DNA of 36,317 nt from Nostoc favosum CHAB5714 (GCF_020829495.1 NZ_JAIVFQ010000071.1:1-36317); one strand, 5' to 3'. Numbered from the stretch's first letter, positions 17,124-25,207 are shown. Notes: generated by a model not told the origin, from the sequence alone. Made by a program: numbers and translations.

Positions 17124-17786
17124 ATGGAAATTAGTAATCTGTTTACAGCAGGTGGCATAGTCATGTGGCCTCTGCTAGCGTTCTCTTTGTTAGGGGTGGC
17201 GCTGATTATCGAACGGATCATCTTTTGGGTAAGGATAAATAATCGGCAAAACAAGGTAGTGCGAGAGGTGCTACAGCTTTATCGCCTTGATAATGTAGTT
17301 AGTGCTTTAGATAAATTGCAGAAAAATGCTGATTTACCCATTGCTCGGATTTTTTTAGCAGCTTTAGAATTGGAAGAGCCGACACCAGAAGAATTTCGTT
17401 TGGCATTAGAAAGTGAAGCCCAAGCCGAAATCCCCTTACTCAAGCGCTCCCAAAATATTTTTGAGACAATTATTGGTCTTGCGCCCCTATTGGGACTTCT
17501 CGGCACTGTTTTAGGATTAATTAACTCCTTTGCCTCTCTAAATATCGGAGATGTGGGAGGTACTAAAACAACAGGTGTAACATCTGGAATTAGTGAAGCT
17601 TTAGTATCCACCGCATCAGGGTTAGTAGTGGCAATCTTTACACTTTTATTTGCCAATACCTTCCGGGGACTCTACCAGCGCCAGATTGCCTGGATTCAAG
17701 AATATGGTGGACAGTTAGAATTACTCTACCGCCGTCGCTACGAAAAAGGAGATAACAATTTAAAATTCAAAATAAATCCAATATAG
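17124..17786 (+). CDS. exbB: MotA/TolQ/ExbB proton channel family protein
   Basis: 220 residues, typical for ExbB. There are three membrane segments: about 12-32 (GIVMWPLLAFSLLGVALII), 112-135 (LAPLLGLLGTVLGLINSF) and 150-178 (ALVSTASGLVVAIFTLLFAN). The conserved loop GLLGTVxGxI and the TxxGLxVAIxxL block identify the family. ExbB and ExbD form a proton-driven motor that energises TonB or similar outer-membrane systems. No exbD follows here; the next gene is a small hypothetical, so the partner must be elsewhere. A 260-base gap upstream separates it from the previous operon. Confidence 0.88.
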   Translation: MEISNLFTAGGIVMWPLLAFSLLGVALIIERIIFWVRINNRQNKVVREVLQLYRLDNVVSALDKLQKNADLPIARIFLAALELEEPTPEEFRLALESEAQAEIPLLKRSQNIFETIIGLAPLLGLLGTVLGLINSFASLNIGDVGGTKTTGVTSGISEALVSTASGLVVAIFTLLFANTFRGLYQRQIAWIQEYGGQLELLYRRRYEKGDNNLKFKINPI

Positions 17787-17935
17787 TTCGACTGAGACAT
17801 TCGGCGATCGCTCAGTCAAGTCGCGCTCATGCCAAAGTTCAAAATCGGCAATCCAAAATCCAAAATTGATTGGCTCTAATAATATTCTAAAATGACGAAT
17901 AGCTTTTTTCGCTACAGTTTTCGAGGAAATATTCC

Positions 17936-18142
17936 ATGACTATTTGGGTAAATGAGCAAATTGATCCGTCTGGGATGATTCATGCCTGTATTGCTACTTG
18001 TAATGAATCTCAAGCCAAAGATTGTCATGATTCATTTGAGAATAATTTGACCAAGACGCAAAAGGCAGCAGGTTGGGTAGCGCGATTGCGGACAGTCGAT
18101 TCTTGGGATGATGTGCCGGTGAATTCTTTAAAACTCAATTAA
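17936..18142 (+). CDS. Small conserved-looking hypothetical protein
   Basis: 68 residues, soluble. GAGGA ahead of the ATG is a reasonable ribosome binding site. Three Cys (C18, C22, C30) lie in ACIATCNESQAKDC, a possible metal or redox patch, and several Trp in the second half suggest a compact fold (WVNEQ, GWVARL, SWDDVP). I recognise it only as the kind of short cyanobacterial ORF that is usually hypothetical. It stands alone after exbB, with a repeat-like spacer between them. Confidence 0.6.
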   Translation: MTIWVNEQIDPSGMIHACIATCNESQAKDCHDSFENNLTKTQKAAGWVARLRTVDSWDDVPVNSLKLN

Positions 18143-18642
18143 TTGGGTGCTATGGAAAGTAGGCTGCATAGCTTCAGCATCTCCAAAGAGACATGATTAC
18201 CTTTGTTTTTTCTGCTTGGCTTTGGTGAAACTCCAACGTGCTTTGCTTCACCAGACGGCTGTTTAATCCAGGTTTGTTGACAGTTAGACCATTTTGGTTT
18301 GAGCTGCAAATCGTTTGAGATAGTGGTCATTTTTTGAGATTTTGCTCAAACAGATTTCAGGAGCGTAGGCGTAGCCTGCACTTCGACAAAGCTCAGTGAC
18401 CACCGTAGGCATCGCTTGTCTACCACACGCTGCACCTATGCCAATGCTGACAGCGATCGCAACAAATCCCATGAGAACAGGTTAATAAAGGATAAAATTC
18501 GGATTAAAATTCTCCAATTGTTAGCAATTGCTTCCAAAAAAAGTAAAATTTTATAATAAATTGATGATTTTTCTGAACTTTTAAGAGCTATCATCTATAC
18601 CGGAGATTAAATTAAAAAACTTGCCAAAACCGAATCAATTTA
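18143..18642. other. Intergenic region with dispersed repeats
   Basis: About 18357-18430 contains GTAGGCGTAGCCTGC and CACTTCGACAAAGCTCAGTG, dispersed repeats also seen near 1670 and 19262. Minus-strand open frames (18139-18330 and 18284-18472) cross these repeats and overlap each other; I do not accept them as genes. Confidence 0.5.
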
Positions 18643-19200
18643 GTGAACTATCCCAAGGTTTACACTTCGGAGCAAGCCTGTCCTATTAATTTAGTTGGCG
18701 AAACGGGACAAGCGGTTCAAATTTCAATTCATGCTCCCAGTCAATATATCTGTGCCAACTGCGAACGGATATTACCAGATTGGAAACGGCAGCCGTTTTT
18801 ACGAGTAGTGATTGTCTTACAGCAATCGCGTTATGAATTAGTTAAAAAGACAGCAGAAGTAGAGATAGAGAAAGAACGCTTGCGAGAAAGGTTTATGAGA
18901 TTTGGCTGCGATTTGGCATTTAATCTGCGCGATCGCGGCTATTTAACAGACCTGATTGACCCTCGTACAGGCTATCCTTTACTGTCCCATCCTGGAGCAA
19001 TTCCCCACGATGACACAGCAGTTGTCAAAGCTTTGCTTAACTATCCAGTGATTAAAAATCAATGCCGTGTGCTAGTGCATCCCGATTGGGGTGCAGCAGT
19101 TTATCCTAGCGTCTTGATATCAGAAGCTCCGCCAATTGTGATCGAATGGGTTACAAAAGGTATAGCATCCATGCATGGGTGGAAAGAAATTGATTATTAG
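18643..19200 (+). CDS. MMADHC/CblD-like protein
   Basis: 185 residues from a GTG start. The central and C-terminal part (FGCDLAFNLRDRGYLTDL, then DPRTGYPLLSHPGAIPHDD and VLVHPDWGAAVYPSV) resembles the methylmalonic aciduria and homocystinuria type D family. In animals this family partners CblC to steer cobalamin to methionine synthase or methylmalonyl-CoA mutase, and it is sporadically present in cyanobacteria. Its fold derives from nitroreductases but binds no flavin. A CxxC (YICANCE) near residue 37 could bind metal. The next gene downstream on the same strand is a heme-dependent N-demethylase family member. The identification rests on remembered family patterns, so I hold it moderately. 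Confidence 0.55.
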   Translation: MNYPKVYTSEQACPINLVGETGQAVQISIHAPSQYICANCERILPDWKRQPFLRVVIVLQQSRYELVKKTAEVEIEKERLRERFMRFGCDLAFNLRDRGYLTDLIDPRTGYPLLSHPGAIPHDDTAVVKALLNYPVIKNQCRVLVHPDWGAAVYPSVLISEAPPIVIEWVTKGIASMHGWKEIDY

Positions 19201-19290
19201 TCATTAGTCATTGGTCATTTGTCATTGGTCATTTGTCATTTGTCATTGGGCATTGGGCACTTGTACTGAGCGAAGTCGAAGTATTGGGCA
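19198..19290. repeat. STRR tract after the CblD-like gene
   Basis: GTCATTA/GTCATTG/GTCATTT and GGGCATT heptamers, interrupted by one ACTGAGCGAAGTCGAAGT dispersed repeat. The preceding gene's TAG stop forms the first unit. Confidence 0.85.
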
Positions 19291-19362
19291 TTGGTTATTT
19301 CTTCCTCATCCCTTCATATATATTGGAAATGAGGAGAATAAAAAACAAGCATTATAGAATCT

Positions 19363-20397
19363 GTGTCTTTAGACAACTTATTTCAAGAAGCTAGGACAGT
19401 CGAAGCCTCTAATAGTGCGGCTTACTACTTCCCTCTGATGAGTGGACGCTACGAAGTCAAGCCGGGGATGATGGCTTTTGGTTCCTGTTTTGGCAACACT
19501 CAAGCTGATCAGCAGGTATTTCAAATTGATGATAATTTTGCCCACTACCGTCAGGCTAAACTTTTAGCTCGTGGGGAACGGTTGAGCAAGTACTACCAAA
19601 CCTGCAATTATTCTAAAGCTGTGGCAGGTGCGATCGCTCGTTTAATGATTAATCGCCTCACTCAAGAACACCCACAGCACTTTTACTGCCAAAAGTCAAT
19701 AAATAACACTCTGAAATTCCACAGCCAACTTACCAAAGAAACCCTCTATTTAGATGCAGAATTGCAGTTACAGCAAGTTGAGGGTAGTTCAGTTGTTCCA
19801 GCTTACGCCTCTACCCTTGATGCTTTAGCAGGACAGGTACAAGAAGACCTGACAATTATCTGTCGGTCTGCTGATGGTACTAACTGGCTGAGTGCAGTTC
19901 ATCTCTGCTATCCCAATCACTGGTCAGCCCAGGATAAAATTGGCAAGGACTTTGCTACGATACATGCACCTGTCGCTGGTATGGAAAAAATTAATCGGCG
20001 AGGGGATGCGATCGCTCATACAATGATTACCCACAAACCGATGGTGCGCTTTGCTTGGGGTTTGAGTACGGACACCCGCCTTAACCACCATCCCGAACCA
20101 CCGCCTGGTGTGTCAGTTGAACAATGGCAAGGTAGAAACTTTGATCCGCAGCATCCCAGACTTTATCTGCGAATTGAGCGCCAAGTGATTTGGGGGCTAC
20201 CAGAGTATGAAGCGGCACTGTTTACTATTCGTACTTACTTTAGAGATTGTAGTGTAGTGAGAAAAGACCTAGTATTACGGTCTAAGCTGCGTGAGGCAAT
20301 CGAATCTATGACACCGGAATCTCTAGTTTATAAAGGCTTGGCAGAGAGCAAAGCCAATATTTTGCAGTGGCTGAGTTTGTCTACAGGAATTATCTGA
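19363..20397 (+). CDS. Heme-dependent oxidative N-demethylase (HODM/DUF3445) family protein
   Basis: 344 residues from a GTG start. Family features: a YYFPLMSGRYEVKPGM opening, the AVHLCYPNHWSAQDKIGKDF block near residue 185, FATIHAPVAGMEKINRRGD, and the RIERQVIWGLPEYEAALFTIRTY block near residue 272. Characterised members (dimethylamine monooxygenase type) oxidise methylated amines with a PAS-fold heme and release formaldehyde. The bacterial multi-subunit enzyme has separate reductase subunits, and none are nearby, so this stand-alone version must use another donor or do something else. It lies 162 bases after the CblD-like gene on the same strand, with an STRR between. Confidence 0.8.
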   Translation: MSLDNLFQEARTVEASNSAAYYFPLMSGRYEVKPGMMAFGSCFGNTQADQQVFQIDDNFAHYRQAKLLARGERLSKYYQTCNYSKAVAGAIARLMINRLTQEHPQHFYCQKSINNTLKFHSQLTKETLYLDAELQLQQVEGSSVVPAYASTLDALAGQVQEDLTIICRSADGTNWLSAVHLCYPNHWSAQDKIGKDFATIHAPVAGMEKINRRGDAIAHTMITHKPMVRFAWGLSTDTRLNHHPEPPPGVSVEQWQGRNFDPQHPRLYLRIERQVIWGLPEYEAALFTIRTYFRDCSVVRKDLVLRSKLREAIESMTPESLVYKGLAESKANILQWLSLSTGII

Positions 20398-20406
20398 GAT
20401 ATGCCG

Positions 20407-21423
20407 TCAACTATTTTTCGGTCGTCGCAATTTCTGAGAACCAATTGGGCCAAGAATTTGGTTAAGGCTACGCAATTGCTCTGCTGTACCCATACCAATT
20501 AACCGATCTCCTGGCATTAAAACCGTATCGCCAGTGGGGCCACCGATTAAAGTCCCATCAACGCGGCGAATTGCCAGAACTAATGCCCCAGATTGCGATC
20601 GCAATCTCGCTTTTTGCAAAGTCTGACCCACAAAGGGACAAAAAGCTGGGTCGAGTAAAAATTCTTCCATATACAACTGACGGTCTGCACCTGTCAAAAT
20701 CCCGTCTACAAAGTCCAACACTTGGGGTCTGAGAGCCGCAGCAGCCATGCGCTTCCCACCAGTAATATAGGGGGATATCACTTCATCTGCACCACCGCGT
20801 CGTAACTTCTGCAAAGCTTCTTCTGTACTTGCCCGTGCGATCACCCGAATTCCTGTATTCAGTGTTTTGGCTGATAAAACAATATATAAATTTTCGGCAT
20901 CTGAAGGAAGGGCTGCAACGATACACATCGCCCGTTCAATACCAACTTTCAGAAGTGTATCATCTAGGGTAGCGTCACCTTGATATGCTGTGTAACCTTC
21001 AGCCTGCGCCCTTTGTACAGATTCCATCTCCGAATCAATCACCACAAAAGGTACGGCTTCTGCCCGAAATTCCTTCGCAATTTGACGACCAGTCCGGCTA
21101 AATCCACAAATGATGTAGTGTTCCGTTAGGGATTCCATTAACCGCCTCTGTTGCTGTAGCCGAATTCCTTCTTGAAAGTAGCCTTGAATGATCGCTTCTG
21201 TAAATCTGTTGACAATGTAACCGATATTGACTACACCCAACAAAATCAGGGCAATTGTAAACAATCGTCCTCGGCTACCCAGTGGATGCGTCTCTCCATA
21301 TCCCACAGTCGCTAAAGTGATCACTGTCATGTAAGCTGCATCTTCCCATGACCAGCCCTCTACTAACGAGTACCACAAAGTGCCAATGAAGAAAACACCG
21401 CCAAGAGCGATCGCCCCAGCCAT
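20407..21423 (-). CDS. Potassium channel protein with RCK (TrkA-N/TrkA-C) domains
   Basis: 338 residues from the ATG at 21423. TM1 spans about 4-22, the pore loop has the K+ selectivity filter TVGYGE (39-44), TM2 spans 53-73, then an RCK_N Rossmann domain (HYIICGFSRTGRQIAKEF, a GxGxxG variant) and a C-terminal RCK_C domain. It belongs to the two-TM, MthK-like class gated by ligands on the ring. The open frame continues upstream of the ATG for 23 codons, reading a plausible helix (STLEQKYQRIQKEL), but the only initiators there are non-standard (ATT at 21480). The true N terminus may therefore be longer. The gene converges with the demethylase gene, nine bases apart. Confidence 0.92.
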   Translation of the reverse strand: MAGAIALGGVFFIGTLWYSLVEGWSWEDAAYMTVITLATVGYGETHPLGSRGRLFTIALILLGVVNIGYIVNRFTEAIIQGYFQEGIRLQQQRRLMESLTEHYIICGFSRTGRQIAKEFRAEAVPFVVIDSEMESVQRAQAEGYTAYQGDATLDDTLLKVGIERAMCIVAALPSDAENLYIVLSAKTLNTGIRVIARASTEEALQKLRRGGADEVISPYITGGKRMAAAALRPQVLDFVDGILTGADRQLYMEEFLLDPAFCPFVGQTLQKARLRSQSGALVLAIRRVDGTLIGGPTGDTVLMPGDRLIGMGTAEQLRSLNQILGPIGSQKLRRPKNS

Positions 21424-21620
21424 TAACTCTTTTTGGATACGTTGATATTTTTGCTCAAGTGTTGAGAATGACGTAAAAATAGTACTTTTAACCTACTTTT
21501 TCTAGTTTTCTGCTAATTTTTTAGCATTTGTCCTTTATGGATGGTGCGTTACGCTCTGCTAACACACCCTACGTTAATTTATATTTGTTTACATACATTG
21601 AAATTTTCTTGCCGACTTAC

Positions 21621-21809
21621 TTACTTTCCTTTTTTCTTGTCTAGTGCTTCCTGGATAGCGCGTCTACAGAATTCTGGGGGGTCTTCTTGTGCTTTCACCT
21701 CTTCCTTCATATCCTTAGTAACCCGGAAACTTAAATTATCAGTTAATTTATCTTCTCTATTTGATGGGGCTGGTTCTAAATTTTGTGGATTACCTTTGGG
21801 ATTGGGCAT
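21621..21809 (-). CDS. Small RHH-like DNA-binding protein
   Basis: 62 residues from the ATG at 21809 (the frame runs further up but that part is AT-rich and unlike protein). The N-terminal half is polar and disordered. Then LSFRVTKDMKEEVKA and CRRAIQEALDKKKGK read as a beta-strand plus helices, like ribbon-helix-helix proteins of plasmid and antitoxin type. It is divergent from the gene at 21938. The gap contains a 12-bp palindrome and a perfect 12-bp inverted repeat that could be its operator. Confidence 0.6.
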   Translation of the reverse strand: MPNPKGNPQNLEPAPSNREDKLTDNLSFRVTKDMKEEVKAQEDPPEFCRRAIQEALDKKKGK

Positions 21810-21839
21810 TGTTGAGATATATGAATAACGCTTGATTAG

Positions 21840-21851
21840 AATGTATACATT
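21840..21851. promoter_or_regulatory. 12-bp palindrome AATGTATACATT
   Basis: A perfect palindrome, 30 bases upstream of the RHH-like start codon at 21809, in the divergent promoter region. It is a good candidate for a dimeric repressor site. Confidence 0.45.
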
Positions 21852-21865
21852 GCAATAGATTTTTA

Positions 21866-21908
21866 TATCGGTAGGTATCATCAGGGGAAAAGTTGTTACC
21901 TACCGATA
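21866..21908. promoter_or_regulatory. Perfect 12-bp inverted repeat in divergent promoter
   Basis: TATCGGTAGGTA (21866-21877) and TACCTACCGATA (21897-21908) are exact reverse complements with a 19-base spacer, and end 29 bases before the ATG at 21938. It could be a paired operator for the RHH-like protein or a hairpin in the 5' leader of the downstream gene. No T run follows, so it is not a terminator. Confidence 0.6.
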
Positions 21909-21937
21909 CCACTTTTACCAAGAGGTAATTCTATTTT

Positions 21938-22312
21938 ATGTTCACGCGTTCCGAGTTAGAAATCAAAACCATCCCAGAATTACGCGACTTATGCCGTCGA
22001 TACGGTATTAAGCCTACAGGGAGTGCAGCATACAAAGTCAGCTACATGACTTCTCTGATGGCATTTCCTCAGCTTGCACTCCAGCAGGTGAGAGAAGGAA
22101 GGGGATTAAAATCTCCTGGATTTAGCGTCATTCAATTTTTTGAAGGGGTGATAGATGAAATAAATTCACCCACAGATGAGCAAGCAGCACTGATCAAAAT
22201 AACCTTGGAAGGTAGGAGGATGGCTTACCCCGACCGCTTTGACCAAGAGAACTTGCTGAATTTGCACAAAGCTAAGATGCACCTTGAGATAACTGTTGGC
22301 TTGCTGAGTTAA
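21938..22312 (+). CDS. SAP-like small protein
   Basis: 124 residues. The N-terminal 45 (LEIKTIPELRDLCRRYGIKP, then a second helix) resemble the SAP/Rho-N helix-extended-helix motif that binds nucleic acid. The C-terminal part is helical without a recognised domain. There is no membrane segment. It is divergent from the RHH-like gene and shares the regulatory inverted repeat. The pairing of two DNA-binding-type small proteins suggests a former plasmid or phage module, but no integrase or toxin is visible. Confidence 0.65.
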   Translation: MFTRSELEIKTIPELRDLCRRYGIKPTGSAAYKVSYMTSLMAFPQLALQQVREGRGLKSPGFSVIQFFEGVIDEINSPTDEQAALIKITLEGRRMAYPDRFDQENLLNLHKAKMHLEITVGLLS

Positions 22313-22369
22313 TAGCGATCGACTAGATCCCCCAATACAGTTCAGTTAAGCCTAAAACTCAACTTTTAC

Positions 22370-22466
22370 GTAGGTTGGGTTGAGGAACGAAACCCAACAC
22401 TTCCGTGAGTTTGTTGGGTTTCACTTCCCTACGGGACGCTGTTCGCGTTCGTTCTACCCAACCTAC
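22370..22466. mobile_element. 97-bp MITE-like fold-back repeat
   Basis: The ends are perfect inverted repeats (GTAGGTTGGGT and ACCCAACCTAC), and the interior GAAACCCAACA / TGTTGGGTTTC also pairs. The whole unit can fold into one long hairpin. Confidence 0.75.
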
Positions 22467-22492
22467 AATTTTCTTGACCCAAGCGTATTGCA

Positions 22493-22525
22493 AGATCCCC
22501 GACTTCTTTAACAAGTCGGGGATCT
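22493..22525. repeat. Perfect hairpin repeat
   Basis: AGATCCCCGACTT and AAGTCGGGGATCT are exact reverse complements around a seven-base loop. A fragment of the same motif is seen near 1200. It lacks a T tract and is a dispersed repeat, though it could still stop transcription from upstream. Confidence 0.75.
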
Positions 22526-22704
22526 GTGACTTTCAATTTCTCAAGTGTTGAGTACAAAGTTTTTTTTCACCACCGCCATGCCTTTGAGGTTATATAAGCG
22601 TTAGCCTAAGAAGTACGAGTTGTGCTAAATAAAAAGTATTTTTTAGGGATTTCTAGGAAACTAGTAAATAACTATATGATGAAAAACTCTCAGGAGGAGC
22701 GGTA

Positions 22705-23988
22705 GTGAGCCTACAAACTCTCGTTGAACAAGCCACCATCCCCCCAGATTCAGGGTCTGTAGCATCTAATCCCTTTGATACAGATAGCTTTAATGAAGCT
22801 GTCATGTCTACCTACGCCCGGTTTCCCTTAGCCCTAGAACGGGGTGCTGGATGCCGGGTTTGGGATACACAGGGGCGAGAATATCTGGACTTTGTAGCGG
22901 GAATTGCCACTTGTACTTTGGGACACGCCCACCCAGTTATGGTAGAAGCGGTGACACGCCAAATCCAGAAGCTGCACCATGTCTCTAATTTGTACTATAT
23001 TCCTGAGCAAGGTGAATTGGCAAAATGGCTCGTTGATCATTCCTGTGCCGATCGCGTATTTTTCTGCAACTCTGGTGCTGAAGCTAACGAAGCCGCAATC
23101 AAACTGGCGCGGAAATATGCCCACACAGTATTAGAAATTGAAAAACCGATTATTTTAACCGCCAATGCCAGTTTCCACGGACGGACTTTGGCAACGATTA
23201 CCGCTACAGCACAACCCAAGTATCAAAAATATTTTGATCCCTTGGTTCCTGGTTTCCACTACGTAAATTACAACGATATTAACGCTGTGGAAGTGGCGAT
23301 TAGCGAGTTGGATGAAGGCGATTATCGGGTAGCGGCGATTCTGATTGAGCCATTGCAGGGAGAAGGCGGTGTGCGTCCCGGAGATATTGCCTATTTCAAA
23401 AAGCTCCGGCAGATTTGCGATGAAACTGGCGTTTTGTTGATTTTCGATGAAGTGCAAGTTGGTATGGGACGCAGTGGCAAATTATGGGCTTACGAACATC
23501 TCGGCGTTGAACCGGATATTTTCACCAGTGCCAAAGGCTTAGGTGGCGGTATTCCCATCGGCGCAATGATGAGCAAGAAATTCTGTGATGTTTTTCAACC
23601 AGGGGAACACGCCAGCACCTTTGGCGGAAATCCTTTTGTGTGTGGTGTAGCACTCAGTGTTTGCCAGACATTGGAACGGGAAAATATTTTGCAGAATGTG
23701 CAAGACAGAGGTGAACAATTGCGATCAGGATTGAGGGCGATCGCAGCGAAATATCCTCAGCAGGTTGGCGAAATCCGGGGTTGGGGTTTAATCAACGGTT
23801 TGGAGTTGCGAGCCGACATTCAACTAACCGCAGCAGATATTGTCAATTCTGCCATCAACGAGGGTGTATTACTCGTACCAGCCGGGCCAAAAGTAGTCCG
23901 ATTTGTGCCACCGCTAATTGTCACAGAGGCGGAAGTCAACACTGCTTTAGAAGCTGTGGATCGAGCGATGTCTAACGACAAGCCGTAG
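22705..23988 (+). CDS. argD: Acetylornithine aminotransferase
   Basis: 427 residues from GTG with AGGAGGAG six bases upstream. A class III PLP aminotransferase in arginine synthesis: N-acetylglutamate 5-semialdehyde plus glutamate gives N-acetylornithine plus 2-oxoglutarate. Landmarks are FVAGIATCTLGHAHP near residue 63, FFCNSGAEANEAAIKLARK (PLP phosphate and ring contacts), the ASFHGRTLATI block, LIFDEVQVGMGRSG with the ring-stacking Asp, and the Schiff-base Lys277 in SAKGLGGGIPIGAM. The N-terminal 30 residues are variable. It is a single gene followed by a clear terminator; no other arg gene is adjacent, as usual in cyanobacteria. Confidence 0.95.
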   Translation: MSLQTLVEQATIPPDSGSVASNPFDTDSFNEAVMSTYARFPLALERGAGCRVWDTQGREYLDFVAGIATCTLGHAHPVMVEAVTRQIQKLHHVSNLYYIPEQGELAKWLVDHSCADRVFFCNSGAEANEAAIKLARKYAHTVLEIEKPIILTANASFHGRTLATITATAQPKYQKYFDPLVPGFHYVNYNDINAVEVAISELDEGDYRVAAILIEPLQGEGGVRPGDIAYFKKLRQICDETGVLLIFDEVQVGMGRSGKLWAYEHLGVEPDIFTSAKGLGGGIPIGAMMSKKFCDVFQPGEHASTFGGNPFVCGVALSVCQTLERENILQNVQDRGEQLRSGLRAIAAKYPQQVGEIRGWGLINGLELRADIQLTAADIVNSAINEGVLLVPAGPKVVRFVPPLIVTEAEVNTALEAVDRAMSNDKP

Positions 23989-24417
23989 AACGTCTACGCA
24001 ACTCTCACAGCTTAGGTAATCAAAAAGCGAGGATAAGTCTTTGTGCCTATCTCTCGCTTTTTCTGACTGTTATCGAACAGAATAAAGGCGTCAGTCGTCA
24101 GAATACAGGAAAGGTATTCTGTTTGACTGGTGGATGAATAATCGGCGTTGTTACATTACAGTTTGAAGTATATTTATTGCCTCAAACTATAGAAAAACTG
24201 AACATATTATTTGTAAATTTATAAAGTTGAATTTTATCTGGTGCAAATTAGAAAAGCGAATTTCTTAATAATTTTTTCCAATTCACTGAAGAGGTTGACT
24301 AGTATTGTGTTCCGTTAAAATTGAATTGCTGCTATAAATACAAGAATGTATTTAAATAAGGTCTAATAATTTACTATATAAATCCGGCAGCATTTACTTA
24401 GTCGTAATTTTAAAACC
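23989..24417. other. Intergenic region between argD and the GAF gene
   Basis: After the terminator come about 350 AT-rich bases with no open frame of interest. They presumably hold the promoter of the GAF gene. A partial GTCAGAATACAGG-type repeat (about 24093-24110) resembles one near 14246. Confidence 0.45.
24022..24065 (+). terminator. Intrinsic terminator of argD
   Basis: AAAAAGCGAG (24022-24031) pairs with CTCGCTTTTT (ending about 24062), extended by GATA/TATC pairing around a short loop. The stem ends in a T run 34 bases after the argD stop. Confidence 0.85.
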
Positions 24418-24954
24418 GTGCAAATTCATCCTCACTCCGAATTTCACCATAGCCGCGATCGCCGTCAACAGGGTTTGCAAAATTTGCTCGATCGCCTTGT
24501 TAAAACAATGCAGCGTGATGAGTTAGTTCGGCAAACAACCAATCAACTCAGAGAATCGCTTCAGGTTGATCGGGTGGTGTTGTATTATTTTTACAGTCAT
24601 TGGCAAGGACAGGTGACTTTTGAATCTTTGAGTTCTAAAGAATTCTCAATACTTGGTTCTACTGGCCCAGATGATTGTTTTAACAACGAGTATGCTGCTT
24701 TATACTTAGCAGGACGGATAAAAGCGATCGCTGATATTGAATTAGAGCCAATCCAGCCTTGTCACCGAGATTTTCTCCGCAATATGCAGGTTCGCGCCAA
24801 CTTGGTTGTACCAATTGTCATACCTAGAGGATTATGGGGATTACTAGTAGCACATCACTGTCAAGAGCCTCATTATTGGTCGCCATCAGATATAGAAATG
24901 ATGAAAACAGGGGCACAAACTCTAGCAACAGATCGTAATATTTTGGAGAGTTAA
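24418..24954 (+). CDS. Stand-alone GAF protein, candidate DXCF cyanobacteriochrome
   Basis: 178 residues from GTG: about 30 residues of His-rich lead and a single GAF domain (33-175) with nothing after it. The domain has the bilin-binding hallmarks of cyanobacteriochromes. Cys115-His116 in QPCHRDFL matches the chromophore-attachment CH. It is followed by VRANLVVPI and LWGLLVAHHC, standard for this group. Asp85-Asp-Cys-Phe88 is a DXCF motif; its Cys87 lies 28 residues before Cys115, the spacing I recall for blue/green DXCF photoreceptors such as TePixJ. Such domains bind phycocyanobilin or phycoviolobilin. There is no kinase, GGDEF or methyl-accepting output, so it would signal through a partner. 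It could also be a degenerate GAF that no longer binds bilin. Confidence 0.8.
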   Translation: MQIHPHSEFHHSRDRRQQGLQNLLDRLVKTMQRDELVRQTTNQLRESLQVDRVVLYYFYSHWQGQVTFESLSSKEFSILGSTGPDDCFNNEYAALYLAGRIKAIADIELEPIQPCHRDFLRNMQVRANLVVPIVIPRGLWGLLVAHHCQEPHYWSPSDIEMMKTGAQTLATDRNILES

Positions 24955-25043
24955 GTCAGAATAATTCGTAATTACAAGATACTCGGTGACTCGCTAACGC
25001 TGCGCTATCAGTCTGAGCTAAGAACTCTCTACCGTCTTGTTGA

Positions 25044-25067
25044 CCACTAAATTAATAAATTTAGTGG
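25044..25067. repeat. Perfect 10-bp stem-loop
   Basis: CCACTAAATT and AATTTAGTGG with a four-base loop, about 90 bases after the GAF gene and before an AATTACG STRR. There is no T tract; it is either an RNA 3' hairpin or a dispersed repeat related to the CCACTAAAGTGG core at 28576. Confidence 0.5.
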
Positions 25068-25207
25068 ACTTCTCTGTGACTGTTTTTTAATTACGAATTA
25101 CGAATTACGAATTAGTAATTATTTAGTCACTGTGTATTCAAATCGCATACAGTAAAGTAGCAAACATCCTTGCCAGCACTGATTTTTCTAGATAAGGAGA
25201 AAAAACT

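Larger units (their letters stand above)
22313..22704. other. Intergenic region with two hairpin repeats and argD leader
   Basis: Contains the fold-back elements 22370-22466 and 22493-22525, then the argD promoter/leader ending in a strong AGGAGGAG ribosome binding site (22692-22699). Confidence 0.6.

Noticed and set aside
18139..18472. Two overlapping minus-strand frames
   Set aside because: They overlap each other and dispersed repeats (ACTTCGACAAAGCTCAGTG); the hydrophobic start of one (MGFVAIAVSIGIG) is not enough.
21621..22312. Toxin-antitoxin pair
   Set aside because: The genes are divergent, not overlapping, and neither looks like a known toxin; kept only as a regulatory pair.
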